From: Myxosarcina sp. GI1
Lineage (GTDB): Bacteria; Cyanobacteriota; Cyanobacteriia; Cyanobacteriales; Xenococcaceae
Assembly (NCBI RefSeq): GCF_000756305.1
Contig: NZ_JRFE01000006.1
Location: 139,090 to 203,089, forward strand
Length of the DNA: 64,000 bases
Reading direction: 5' to 3'
Shown here: positions 17,090 through 25,394 of the stretch, in pieces
Layout of the letters: each line of letters starts with the position of its first letter
Numbering within the stretch: position 1 is the stretch's first letter
Made by a program: the position numbers and the translations under genes
The notes under the pieces: model-generated
Seen by the model: only the letters and a program-made list of their open reading frames with translations
The model's database searches: none
What the model was told of the DNA's origin: nothing

Positions 17090-17957
17090 TATTTAAAAAC
17101 TGTATATAATTTTTAGTTATGTATGAGAATAAATAAAGTCACCTTGATAAGGTCAAAGATAACCGATGCACCAATTAGTTTTCGATAGAATAAAAAGCCG
17201 ATCTATAAATTTGGTTTGGTTTCAAATTGCACAAAATAATTTTTGTTGCTTGGCTTCAAACTGTTATTTTTAATTTAGACAGTCGATGTGACTTTGAGAT
17301 GACAATCTGTTGAAATTTTGACGATGTTTTTTCCGTTATTCGGTATAAATAGGATAAATAGGAACTACCGAACCGTCATCGTTTAAAACAGCAACCATAA
17401 TTTACACTGCGACAGAAGCTCTGAGCAGTCAAAATAATTAAAGAACTAAAGTTTATTTCTGCTTTGAAGCAGCTAAGTAAAGTTGGTTTTATAAGCTCTT
17501 GACAACAGCATATTTTTATCAGCGATCTGGTGCAGGTGCGCTGTATAAATGCATCGGGGTTGCTATTTCATAAAAAAAATTTTGGCTCGCAGAAAAATTG
17601 TTGCAATATCAAAAGCTTTAAGCCTGTCTATTACGATAGCAATGCTCAATGATTCATGCTAAAGTTTTTTGCTTATAGTCTATTGCCTTGCTTTATTATC
17701 TAAATTTTTTTTACCACGTTAACATTTTATAAAACAATCAGTTTTTATATTTGAATTCAATTTGTCGGTACGATTTATTGCATTAGTTGTAGTATTTATT
17801 TTTAAAATGCAAGTAATAAATTCTGCTTCTTGCCGATAAAAACCCAATTTTTATTACATTGAAAATATTGTTAAATACAATCTATCTTAAGTGCGAAGAT
17901 AGCTAATATAAATTGCTGCATAGTACTTATAAAAGCAGAAAGATAGTATTTAAAGAT
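17090..17957. other. Long AT-rich intergenic region
   Basis: About 870 bases with no convincing gene. It presumably holds the promoter of the protease gene. One minus-strand mini-frame at 17336-17398 (20 residues, MVAVLNDDGSVVPIYPIYTE) looks protein-like and may be a gene relic. I see no RNA gene, IS end or repeat array. Confidence 0.35.
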
Positions 17958-18086
17958 GTGTCGGCAAAAGTTATCTTTGGCTTAATTCTTACTTCTGCTA
18001 GTGCGACAACACTAGCCAAAGCAAGCAACTCTGGCAGAATGATGAATGCGGCGGAGTCATATATTCAGGGATATCAAGGAGAATAA
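17958..18086 (+). CDS. Possible small secreted peptide, 42 aa, GTG start
   Basis: From GTG 17958 the frame reads a basic-hydrophobic leader (KVIFGLILTSASATTLAKA) that resembles a signal peptide, then SNSGRMMNAAESYIQGYQGE and a stop. There is no clear ribosome binding site and no recognised family. It could be a true small secreted peptide or the front end of a lost gene. Confidence 0.3.
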   Translation: MSAKVIFGLILTSASATTLAKASNSGRMMNAAESYIQGYQGE

Positions 18087-18123
18087 GTTTTTAGTGGAAA
18101 GCTTAGAGGGCTTTTAGGCAAAT

Positions 18124-18392
18124 ATGCGATCGAGAGTCCTCTCCCCTAAATATCTAATAGCATTAGTTTCAAGTGCTCTACTACTCCTGTCAACTGTTAA
18201 CGACGACAATCTAGATTATGCGGCTATAGAACCGATAAAAGTTGAGTTTTGCGATTTGAAACCAAACTCGGTAATGCCATAGTTAAAATTGCAAATAAAA
18301 TAGTTTTGAAAACGGAGGAGACAAAAACACAAATTTTGGCGCAGGCTTTATCTCTACCAAAAGTACTACCTTTACTACTAAATAACTCATAA
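18124..18392 (+). pseudogene. Small secreted-protein gene, probably frameshifted
   Basis: From ATG 18124 the frame encodes a signal-like N terminus (LIALVSSALLLLSTVN) and then DDNLDYAAIEPIKVEF, stopping at 18282. The next frame is open across the joint and continues RFETKLGNAIVKIANKIVLK and onward to a stop at 18390-18392. Joined by a one-base shift near 18245-18255, the two would make a protein of about 88 residues. I do not recognise the family. The minus-strand frame over this interval looks like a shadow. Confidence 0.3.
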
Positions 18393-18478
18393 AATATAGT
18401 AACTATCATAAATTAGCTAATTTTGTATGTTTTTTGATGTTTCTCGACTTTTGTTCGAGCATTTGGCTTAAGGTTGCG

Positions 18479-19015
18479 TTATTTTTTTTGATTGAATCTG
18501 TTGATTTTGGCAGTTTTTTTGAGGTTAGTTTGTTTTTGATTTTTACAAGTACTAATGCAGTTAGGATAATAGCTATAAGTTAATGTCCAATTTTTTGTCT
18601 GTTGTAGATCGTTTATTTTTCCCACAAACTGTAGCCAAAGTGCGGTTCGAGTTCTAAGATGCAGCTTTAATACAGTAGAGTTTGGAGGTGCAAAAATTTC
18701 ATCAATACTAGTTTTACTGACAAGAACAATTCTTCGGCAAAAAATAGTAACATTTTTTATGTCTAACAAAACTGGATATCCTGATTCATAAAGCATTGGT
18801 ACGATGAAAATGGCATAAACGCTATGACGACCGCGCCATGGTTCGACAACCACTTTAGTAGCTTTGACATGAGCTATGTTGTAATTAGCTTTTCTAAACC
18901 CTTCTACATCACAAACAGTAATATCGGGATGCCGTAGCTTTACTAGAGCCCCGCTCGACAAAAGAGCAAACGAAAATAATAAAATTTTTATGCCAAACAA
19001 TTTTATTTTTAGCAT
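18479..19015 (-). CDS. Unknown secreted protein at the end of the lasso-peptide operon
   Basis: A 178-residue protein with an N-terminal hydrophobic segment (ILLFSFALLSSGALV) that could be a signal peptide or membrane anchor. The mature part is basic, contains VCDVEGFRKANYNIAHVKATK and five or so cysteines, and ends in a Lys/Asn-rich tail (KQTNLKKTAKINRFNQKK). I recognise no domain. It begins 42 bases after the nucleotidyltransferase gene in the same direction and is probably co-transcribed, so it may help mature, export or resist the lasso peptide. The start ATG is directly abutted by AGGAG, an unusually tight spacing. Placement in the operon is an inference. Confidence 0.6.
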   Translation of the reverse strand: MLKIKLFGIKILLFSFALLSSGALVKLRHPDITVCDVEGFRKANYNIAHVKATKVVVEPWRGRHSVYAIFIVPMLYESGYPVLLDIKNVTIFCRRIVLVSKTSIDEIFAPPNSTVLKLHLRTRTALWLQFVGKINDLQQTKNWTLTYSYYPNCISTCKNQKQTNLKKTAKINRFNQKK

Positions 19016-19057
19016 CTCCTAATAAACATCTCAGCGATTAATCTAATTTTTTGAAGT

Positions 19058-20260
19058 CTAGCTATGGTCACGCACATAAAACCGTTGAGCTAAAATAGAA
19101 GAATACTTTAGGCTAATTCTTAGGGGTCGAATTAAATAATAAACAAAAGTAAAATAATTCGGCAGATGGATAAAATCCCGATCGTTTTTTGTGATATTCA
19201 TCCAACCAGAATGTTTCATCAAACCAATAAAACTTTTGACTTTGTCTTGCCAATCCTCTCTAGTACGAATATGAAATATAGTTCTCTCCACTTCTTCTAT
19301 TGGAGAAATAGCTTGAGAAAAAAGTCGTTTTTTAATATTTTCAGCAATCGATTGAGCGACTCTATCTGCTTTAATGTGTCGCAAAATAGTATCATTAAGT
19401 GGAATATCTAAAAAATTGCTAGATATAAAAATACCAACTAAAACCAATCTTTTACACCTCAATTTATTAATTTTAATTATTAATCTTTCCCAATCTATGT
19501 TCGGATGAGAGCGCAGCAATTCGGCGACATCACATATTCGATTTAAATTTTGCCAACACTCTTTAGTTCCGTTCAAACAAAGGACAATTAGAGAAGTTTC
19601 TAGAGATAAAGTCAATACATTGATACCAGATAAAGAGATAAATTCAATATGCTCCCATAAATAATTTGAACTTGAAAAACAAGAGAGATGTTTGGGTACA
19701 ATATCTTGATGTAAATCTAAAGAGTAAAGATCGTTGCGTTGGTAATGAGCCTCCCATGGAACTCGAACGCGCAACCAATATCCATAGGAAATCAACAATT
19801 GTTCGGCTTTTACAAAATCAGATTCATGAACTAGAATGTCTAAATCCTGTATTTCTCTAAGAGCAAGATTGCCATAAGCTAAAGCAGTTAAAGTAGGCCC
19901 CTTAAAAGCTATAACAGGAATTTTGTGTTTTTTGAACAAATCTACAAGTTTTAGAAGTTCGCTGGTTAAAAGTAAGTTACGCCTGAGATTCTTCTTAAAA
20001 AAAAGTTGTAGATTGTCCAGGATATTTTTGGGAACAGCATTTGGGCAAGTATCTTTTAAACTTTGGTAAACCAGAGGCATGACCTTATGTTGTTTTGCTA
20101 TCTCAATTAACTCTGCCCAGTTAATATTTTGCCGAAGTAAATTCTCTATTGCCTCAGCTGTTTGAGAATTCATCTCAGTACGGGTAAGACAAAGTAATAA
20201 CTGAGTCTCCAAAGAGCCAGTCTCGACAGGTATTTTATTAGCCTGGGATGAAGTAATCAT
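19058..20260 (-). CDS. Nucleotidyltransferase-fold protein (PF14907 type) in the lasso cluster
   Basis: A 400-residue protein of the uncharacterised nucleotidyltransferase family NTP_transf_5. The hallmark is the run VIAFKGPTLTALAYG followed by LREIQDLDILV, where the Asp pair in DLDILV would bind metal, then the LDLHQDIVP stretch. The C-terminal half is helical. Members are common beside lasso and other RiPP clusters and beside HprK-like kinases. From memory, in the pseudomycoidin cluster such a protein further modifies the phosphorylated C terminus of the peptide. Here it starts 6 bases after the ABC transporter stop, so it is tightly in the operon. A tailoring role is likely; the donor is unknown. 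Confidence 0.8.
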   Translation of the reverse strand: MITSSQANKIPVETGSLETQLLLCLTRTEMNSQTAEAIENLLRQNINWAELIEIAKQHKVMPLVYQSLKDTCPNAVPKNILDNLQLFFKKNLRRNLLLTSELLKLVDLFKKHKIPVIAFKGPTLTALAYGNLALREIQDLDILVHESDFVKAEQLLISYGYWLRVRVPWEAHYQRNDLYSLDLHQDIVPKHLSCFSSSNYLWEHIEFISLSGINVLTLSLETSLIVLCLNGTKECWQNLNRICDVAELLRSHPNIDWERLIIKINKLRCKRLVLVGIFISSNFLDIPLNDTILRHIKADRVAQSIAENIKKRLFSQAISPIEEVERTIFHIRTREDWQDKVKSFIGLMKHSGWMNITKNDRDFIHLPNYFTFVYYLIRPLRISLKYSSILAQRFYVRDHS

Positions 20261-20266
20261 ATTTTT

Positions 20267-22105
20267 TCAGCTTGAATAATTTTTAGCGTTTGTTTTCATT
20301 TGTGCTTTCCATGACCTTGCATAAACAGAATCTCGTCTGAGTAGTTCTTCGTGGCTGCCAGATTCGACAACTTTACCTTGGCGCATAACATAGATAAGAT
20401 CTGCACGCATTGCCAGGGTAAAACGATGAGTTATCACAATCGCTGTTTTTTTTATGGATAAGTCGCGAAAACGAGTAAACCAGTCTACTTCTGTCCAGGG
20501 ATCCATAGCACTGGTAGGCTCGTCTAAGATGATAATTTGAGCCTTGCGGACAAACGCTCTAGCTAGAGCAATCCTCTGCCATTCTCCGCCACTAAGTTCG
20601 CAACCTCCTGCAAATCCTTTTCCCATCAAACTAGAATAGCCTTGAGGTAAAGACTCGATAACATGATGTACACCTGCTCTTTTAGCAGCTGCTTGAATTT
20701 CTTCTAAGTTAGGAGAACCTTCCAAATCTCCCAAGGCTATATTGTCTGCTGCATTAACATAATAGGGAATCGGGAACTGAAATACAGCCGAGATCGAGCG
20801 ACGAAGCTCGGCAATAGATATTTCTCGAATATTGACCCCATCTAGTTCGATGCTTCCTTCTTCAGGATCGTAAAAACGGCATAGAAGCTTAATTAGAGTA
20901 CTTTTACCCGCACCATTATCTCCAACAATTACTGCTACTTTTCCAGCAGGAATCGTCAAGTTGAAATTTTGCAAAACAAAGCGATCGCTTCCAGGGTAGC
21001 GAAAACTTACTTGCTTAAAACAAATACTTGTTTTTAATATTGGTACTGGTTGTGGGTTAGATAATTCTGCAAGCTGAGATTGTAGTTGTAGAAATTCAAA
21101 TAAATTACTGAGAAATAGACTATTTTGATAAATTTCACCCAAATTACTCAACGTAGAGCGCATCAAATTCTGCCCTTTGTTGAAGACTTGATAAAATAAT
21201 GTCAGATCGCCTAAACTCATTATTCCCAAAAGCACTTGGCGTCCAATCCAGACCAAAACGCTACCAGAAATCAATAGTGATAACATTCCTGCCCACAAAC
21301 GTCCCAAACTCCTTTCTCTGGCTAGTTGGATTTTTTCTCGTCGCAGACGAGAGCGCAAGCTTTGGTAAGCAGATTTAAAATGATTTCCTAAACCGAACAA
21401 ACGTAATTCTGCTACCGCCGAATTATGAGTTAACAATAACTGATAATAGTCAAGCCAACGACGGTCGACTGTAGTCCTTTCCCACCAGCGATAATTTTTT
21501 TGATTGAGGGATAGAATAATGTAAAAACCAGGCAAAGTACTAGCAAATAAAAAGACTGGCAACCATAATCCATAAGAAACAAGAAGTGCTGCCATTGCCA
21601 ACAGAGTAATACTGTTTTGAATTAAACTTCCAGTATTATCGAGCAATAAAAGAGATTGCCCACTAGCATCACTAGTAGCGCGATTGAGTCTATCGTGATA
21701 GTCTGAAGATTCATAAAAAGCATAATCTACAGTAATGGCCTTTTGATGAACTAATTCACTAATGTAGTCTTGCGTCAATTCTGATTGAGCGATACGAACC
21801 CATGCACTTAAGCCCTGAGACAATTCTGTAAGAATTAAGACTCCTCCAAGTAAAATTCCAGGTAATAAAATTGGTTGAATAGCTCGCACAGAAACTCCGA
21901 TTCCCCCCACTTTCACCAAACAATCTACTAAAGAGCGAGTTATTGCAACACTAGCAGCAGGAAGTAAGCCTTGAAAGATTAGCAAAGCTACCCAAGCTAC
22001 TAACCAGTTCCCTGCTGCTTTCCAGATTAACTGGAAAATTTGAGGTAGATAAGCTAAACGAGTTTTTACCGTTCGGAATTGCCGAGCAATTTTGGGCTTT
22101 TTCAC
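20267..22105 (-). CDS. ABC exporter (fused membrane and ATPase) for the lasso peptide
   Basis: A 612-residue half transporter of the MsbA/LagD-like exporter type. The N-terminal 330 residues contain about six membrane helices. The ATPase has Walker A GDNGAGKST, Q-loop FQFPIPYY, signature LSGGEWQR, Walker B IIILDEPTSAMDP, and the H-loop VITHRFT. There is no N-terminal C39 peptidase domain, as expected because leader removal in lasso systems is done by the B2 protein. It lies between the kinase and nucleotidyltransferase genes and most likely exports the mature peptide, giving self-immunity. This corresponds to the D component of lasso clusters. Confidence 0.88.
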   Translation of the reverse strand: MKKPKIARQFRTVKTRLAYLPQIFQLIWKAAGNWLVAWVALLIFQGLLPAASVAITRSLVDCLVKVGGIGVSVRAIQPILLPGILLGGVLILTELSQGLSAWVRIAQSELTQDYISELVHQKAITVDYAFYESSDYHDRLNRATSDASGQSLLLLDNTGSLIQNSITLLAMAALLVSYGLWLPVFLFASTLPGFYIILSLNQKNYRWWERTTVDRRWLDYYQLLLTHNSAVAELRLFGLGNHFKSAYQSLRSRLRREKIQLARERSLGRLWAGMLSLLISGSVLVWIGRQVLLGIMSLGDLTLFYQVFNKGQNLMRSTLSNLGEIYQNSLFLSNLFEFLQLQSQLAELSNPQPVPILKTSICFKQVSFRYPGSDRFVLQNFNLTIPAGKVAVIVGDNGAGKSTLIKLLCRFYDPEEGSIELDGVNIREISIAELRRSISAVFQFPIPYYVNAADNIALGDLEGSPNLEEIQAAAKRAGVHHVIESLPQGYSSLMGKGFAGGCELSGGEWQRIALARAFVRKAQIIILDEPTSAMDPWTEVDWFTRFRDLSIKKTAIVITHRFTLAMRADLIYVMRQGKVVESGSHEELLRRDSVYARSWKAQMKTNAKNYSS

Positions 22106-22182
22106 TACAGATATTTTAGGAATAGAAATATAAGTAAAATATTGATTGGCATGGACGAGAAAATGCTTGTTAGCAAATAAAA

Positions 22183-23124
22183 TTATTGTTCGCTGCTAGC
22201 TGTTGTTGAACTTTGAATCTGCTTGATAAAATGCTCCTCTACAGATCTAGCTAGTTCATCGAGCCTAGACAAATCGTTAGGTCTTTTTAGCATATAGACT
22301 TTGACTCGATTAACTAGCTCGCTACATTTTTGAAAGTGAGGTTTAATTCCCATTATTTGAAGCATTTGTTCTCCAAATCGAGCACAGTACCAATTTCGCA
22401 GTGTGGTTGCTAGTGCTACTGAAGATGACATGGACTCAATTTCGATGTTAGCTCCCAAACTTAAAATATAAATACATTTTAAGGGAACGACAGTCGACAC
22501 AAATCCTCGATTAAATCGTTGCACTCGTTTTTCAAAGTCAGGATGTAAACGAGGTAGACTTTCTAGTTGATGTCCTAGAGATATAGCTGAGTCACACCAA
22601 AGCTTTATTTGGGGAAATCCAGATAAAACTAAAGGGCTAAATGGTTGATTGAGATCGATAGCGGTAACATCATCAGAGAGCGTTAAATGACCCCGATTCA
22701 TCATCGCTCCAATAGTAGTAGATTTCCCCCAACCTCGATCTCCAACAAAAGCGATCGCCTCTCCATTTACCATAACCGTACTGGCATGGAGAGTCATTAA
22801 TCCTCTCTGATGCAGTAATAGACCTAAAGCAGCACCCAGTAAATAAATCCTCAGCACTTGCTCTGAAACATTTGGTATTGCCTCGATAACAATCTCACAG
22901 CCATTTCTAACTAAGAAAGTTCCACCATCTTTCCAGTAAAGATAAGCTTCTTGTTTGGAAATGTGACAATAGCATTCCGAACTAGTAGCTTGCAAAGGCG
23001 GAGGATTTAGGAATCCAAAGCCAATAGTTACATCTACTCGACCTTCACCTGAATTATTACTCAATAACTCTGGCAAGAAGATACCTGAAGTAATTCTCAA
23101 GCCATAAGCAATGTATGAATACAT
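22183..23124 (-). CDS. HprK-related kinase, probable lasso-peptide C-terminal Ser kinase
   Basis: A 313-residue protein related to the C-terminal half of HPr kinase. Walker A is FVGDRGWGKSTT at residues 127-137. The motif LTLSDDVTAIDL (Asp151/152) provides the catalytic and metal-binding acids. In paeninodin-type lasso clusters a kinase of this kind phosphorylates the side chain of the C-terminal Ser of the precursor. The precursor gene, whose last residue is Ser, ends 54 bases upstream of this start. The N-terminal 100 residues are divergent, as in other lasso kinases. A true carbon-regulatory HPr kinase is unlikely because the usual N-terminal domain is absent and the context is biosynthetic. 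Confidence 0.82.
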   Translation of the reverse strand: MYSYIAYGLRITSGIFLPELLSNNSGEGRVDVTIGFGFLNPPPLQATSSECYCHISKQEAYLYWKDGGTFLVRNGCEIVIEAIPNVSEQVLRIYLLGAALGLLLHQRGLMTLHASTVMVNGEAIAFVGDRGWGKSTTIGAMMNRGHLTLSDDVTAIDLNQPFSPLVLSGFPQIKLWCDSAISLGHQLESLPRLHPDFEKRVQRFNRGFVSTVVPLKCIYILSLGANIEIESMSSSVALATTLRNWYCARFGEQMLQIMGIKPHFQKCSELVNRVKVYMLKRPNDLSRLDELARSVEEHFIKQIQSSTTASSEQ

Positions 23125-23178
23125 TATCTAAATTCCTAAATCCTTCTAACTAAACGTAGATTTAACTAAAAATAAAAA

Positions 23179-23343
23179 CTACGATAGTCTAGCTCCAGTA
23201 GTGTTGCCATTGTTAGGTACGCCATTAGCTGTATTAGCTCCATTGGGGGCATCTTTAAAATCTTGTCCACTACCAAGAGTGATCTCTTCAACACTGCCGT
23301 AAACAGTTAAGATTGGGGTTTCGTAAGTTTCTTTTTGATGCAT
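23179..23343 (-). CDS. Lasso-peptide precursor, 54 aa
   Basis: From ATG 23341-23343, preceded by GGAG about 8 bases upstream, the minus strand encodes 54 residues ending with TAG at 23179-23181. The leader carries the lasso recognition signature bound by B1/RRE proteins: Tyr7-x-x-Pro10, Leu12, Tyr15-Gly16 and Thr22 (YETPILTVYG, then EEIT). Thr22 is at the -2 position, so cleavage after Leu23 gives a core starting at Gly24. Core residue 8 is Asp31 (GSGQDFKD), fitting an 8-member Gly1-Asp8 macrolactam. The tail of 23 residues is rich in Asn, Gly, Thr and Ala and ends ARLS, with a C-terminal Ser suited to the neighbouring kinase. A core of 31 is long. The gene sits between the cyclase and kinase genes. 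Confidence 0.85.
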   Translation of the reverse strand: MHQKETYETPILTVYGSVEEITLGSGQDFKDAPNGANTANGVPNNGNTTGARLS

Positions 23344-23389
23344 TGTTTTGTCTCCATTAATTTGATATTTTCAACATCTACGAATTCAG

Positions 23390-23448
23390 TCAATAGTCAT
23401 TAATTAATTCTTGCCAGAACATCACCTCCTTAACATAAATATCACCTC
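23390..23448 (-). promoter_or_regulatory. Two coupled mini-ORFs with strong ribosome sites upstream of the lasso precursor
   Basis: The minus strand reads GGGAGGTGA, seven bases later ATG TTA AGG AGG TGA (23422-23436, MLRR), whose codons AGGAGGTG are themselves a perfect Shine-Dalgarno. Its stop overlaps the next start as TGATG. The second mini-frame (23390-23422) encodes MFWQELINDY and stops 47 bases before the precursor ATG. This is a compact arrangement of coupled leader frames in the 149-base gap between the cyclase and precursor genes. It may tune precursor translation, mark an RNA processing site, or be chance duplication of the GGAGGTGAT word. Confidence 0.5.
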
Positions 23449-23492
23449 CCAAAAATCTTTAAAAGTTTGTCATTTTGTCGATCGATACTTGG

Positions 23493-25394
23493 CTAAAATT
23501 CTTCTTTACATAGCCACAAACCTAAAGTTGTTGCTATCCATAACAGAGCAGCATCGTCTTCCAAGCCGCAGTCGTTAAAATTTTGATAAGCTCGATTTAA
23601 TACCTTCGTGTCAATAAATCGCTCGATTGAAGAAGATTTCGTAATCAATACTCCTTCTATACATTGCCGATCTAAAGTACTCAACCCATGATGAAAATTA
23701 GGGTAAAGATTACCTTTATCGGTACGCCACTGTACTTTTGGCGGTAAGTACTTTGCCAGGGCGCGACGCATTAAATATCGAATCCAGCCATTGTGGAATT
23801 TTTCTTGAGGCGGGATAGCCAAACAGAATTCAACTAATCGCTTATCTGTGAAAGGAAATCTTGCTTCAATACCAAAAGCTGAAGCAGCCTTATTAATACC
23901 TTCAAGAGCAAATGAATTGGCTCCACTTATAATATCTTGATGATGATATTCTCTGGCAGTCCAGAATATTTGAGACCGATTTTGTGAAAATGCTTGAATT
24001 CTGTCTAGAAGTTTGATGTTTCTCGCAAAATCAGAGTTGACAATTGGATCGAGTTTAGGTGATTCAATTTGATAACCCTTGAGTTTGCGCCATGCCTGAC
24101 GTAAGTTTTCCGAAACCCAAGGTTTGAGACTATATTGCCATAGATAATGTTTGAGCCATTCTTGCGTAGAGCCTCCATTTCGCTTTGTTGCCGATTGGAT
24201 TTCTTTTAACAAAGTTATCCAGCGAAACTTACGTGCCAGTTCGATTAAGTATGGCCAGCCATGAGATACGGTAGTATCTCCCAAAAACCCATCTAATATA
24301 ATCCTTACCCCTTGTTGCTTGGCACTTTTATATAAACTCCAATGGATAAAAAGATTGGGAGCATAAAAAGGTTCATCCTGATGCCAAAGGACACGATCTA
24401 TATCCCCAAGCGGACTAAGTTGGTCTGCTCTTACGTAGCTAGGGATGACTGAATTGCAAGCTAAAATCTCATTAATATAAACACGCTCATCACATTGAGT
24501 AATCTTATCAAATATGGCAGAAAATGTTTTTAATGGGGTATTTTGCCTAGCTAAAATTTGACTTGCCACGCTAGTAATAGAGGACGAATCAAGACCACCA
24601 CTGAGAAATGAGCCTACAGGAAAAGCACCCCGAAGTCGGCAGCTTACGGCTCGAGTAAAAATATCATCAAACGCGGCAATATATTCTCGCTCTGAACTAA
24701 GGTGTAATTCATATTTAGCATCGAGAACATAATATTTTTCTAGCCGAAATTTATGTGAAGATACCGTCAAACAATGACTGGGAGCAAGTCGATAAATATT
24801 TTGATAAAAAGTAATCGACCGATCCTCAAACATCGCTTCTAGATAGTCACCCACTCTAGTCTCATTTAACTGGCTAGATACTTCAGGCAGACATAAAATA
24901 CCTTTGATTTCACTAGCAAAAATAAACGCTTTTTTGGGAAGATAATAATAATAAAAAGGCTTTACACCAAAATGATCTCTGGCACAAAATATTGATTGCT
25001 GAGATTTATCCCAAATAGCAAAAGCAAAATCACCCAATAGCTTTTCGGAGCATTGCTTACCCCATTTTTTGTAAGCAGCCAAAATTATTTCACTATCGGA
25101 TATGGTTTCTTGGAGGTATCTGTTTAATAATAAAGCTGAAATTAGTTCTTCTCGATTATCAATCCGAGCATCAGCAGTAATCACGTAATTGCTATTACGA
25201 CTAACTAACGGCAGTTTCTCCTGAAGTGATTCTGGAGTATGCCATAACATCCGATGCCCTAAACCAATCGCCCCTTCATGCCATTGACCAGTTCTATCAG
25301 CTCCACGATGGGCAAGAATCTCTAGCATTTTGTCTAGATTTGCTGTGTTAACTGGATTACTATCAAGGTTATATATCCCCAAAATGGCGCTCAA
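23493..25394 (-). CDS. Lasso cyclase, asparagine synthetase B-like (C protein)
   Basis: A 633-residue homologue of asparagine synthetase that activates the core Asp side chain by adenylation and closes the macrolactam with the N-terminal amine. The ATP pyrophosphatase loop is SGGLDSSS at residues 265-272. The N-terminal glutaminase-like domain is kept but its catalytic Cys2 is Ser (MSAILGIYNL), so it cannot supply ammonia from glutamine, as expected for a lasso cyclase. Its start overlaps the B2 stop by four bases (ATGA), indicating coupling. The context with B1, B2 and the precursor makes the cyclase assignment firm compared with a true AsnB. Confidence 0.9.
   Translation of the reverse strand: MSAILGIYNLDSNPVNTANLDKMLEILAHRGADRTGQWHEGAIGLGHRMLWHTPESLQEKLPLVSRNSNYVITADARIDNREELISALLLNRYLQETISDSEIILAAYKKWGKQCSEKLLGDFAFAIWDKSQQSIFCARDHFGVKPFYYYYLPKKAFIFASEIKGILCLPEVSSQLNETRVGDYLEAMFEDRSITFYQNIYRLAPSHCLTVSSHKFRLEKYYVLDAKYELHLSSEREYIAAFDDIFTRAVSCRLRGAFPVGSFLSGGLDSSSITSVASQILARQNTPLKTFSAIFDKITQCDERVYINEILACNSVIPSYVRADQLSPLGDIDRVLWHQDEPFYAPNLFIHWSLYKSAKQQGVRIILDGFLGDTTVSHGWPYLIELARKFRWITLLKEIQSATKRNGGSTQEWLKHYLWQYSLKPWVSENLRQAWRKLKGYQIESPKLDPIVNSDFARNIKLLDRIQAFSQNRSQIFWTAREYHHQDIISGANSFALEGINKAASAFGIEARFPFTDKRLVEFCLAIPPQEKFHNGWIRYLMRRALAKYLPPKVQWRTDKGNLYPNFHHGLSTLDRQCIEGVLITKSSSIERFIDTKVLNRAYQNFNDCGLEDDAALLWIATTLGLWLCKEEF

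Noticed and set aside
18224-18409. 61-codon minus-strand frame in the gene-poor region
   Set aside because: It lies opposite a better plus-strand candidate and shows no domain or ribosome site.
22183-23124. HprK-like gene considered as carbon-catabolite HPr kinase
   Set aside because: It lacks the N-terminal HPr kinase domain and no ptsH lies nearby, while the lasso context fits a precursor kinase.
23493-25394. AsnB-like gene considered as a true asparagine synthetase
   Set aside because: The glutaminase Cys2 is Ser and it is coupled to B1, B2 and a precursor gene.
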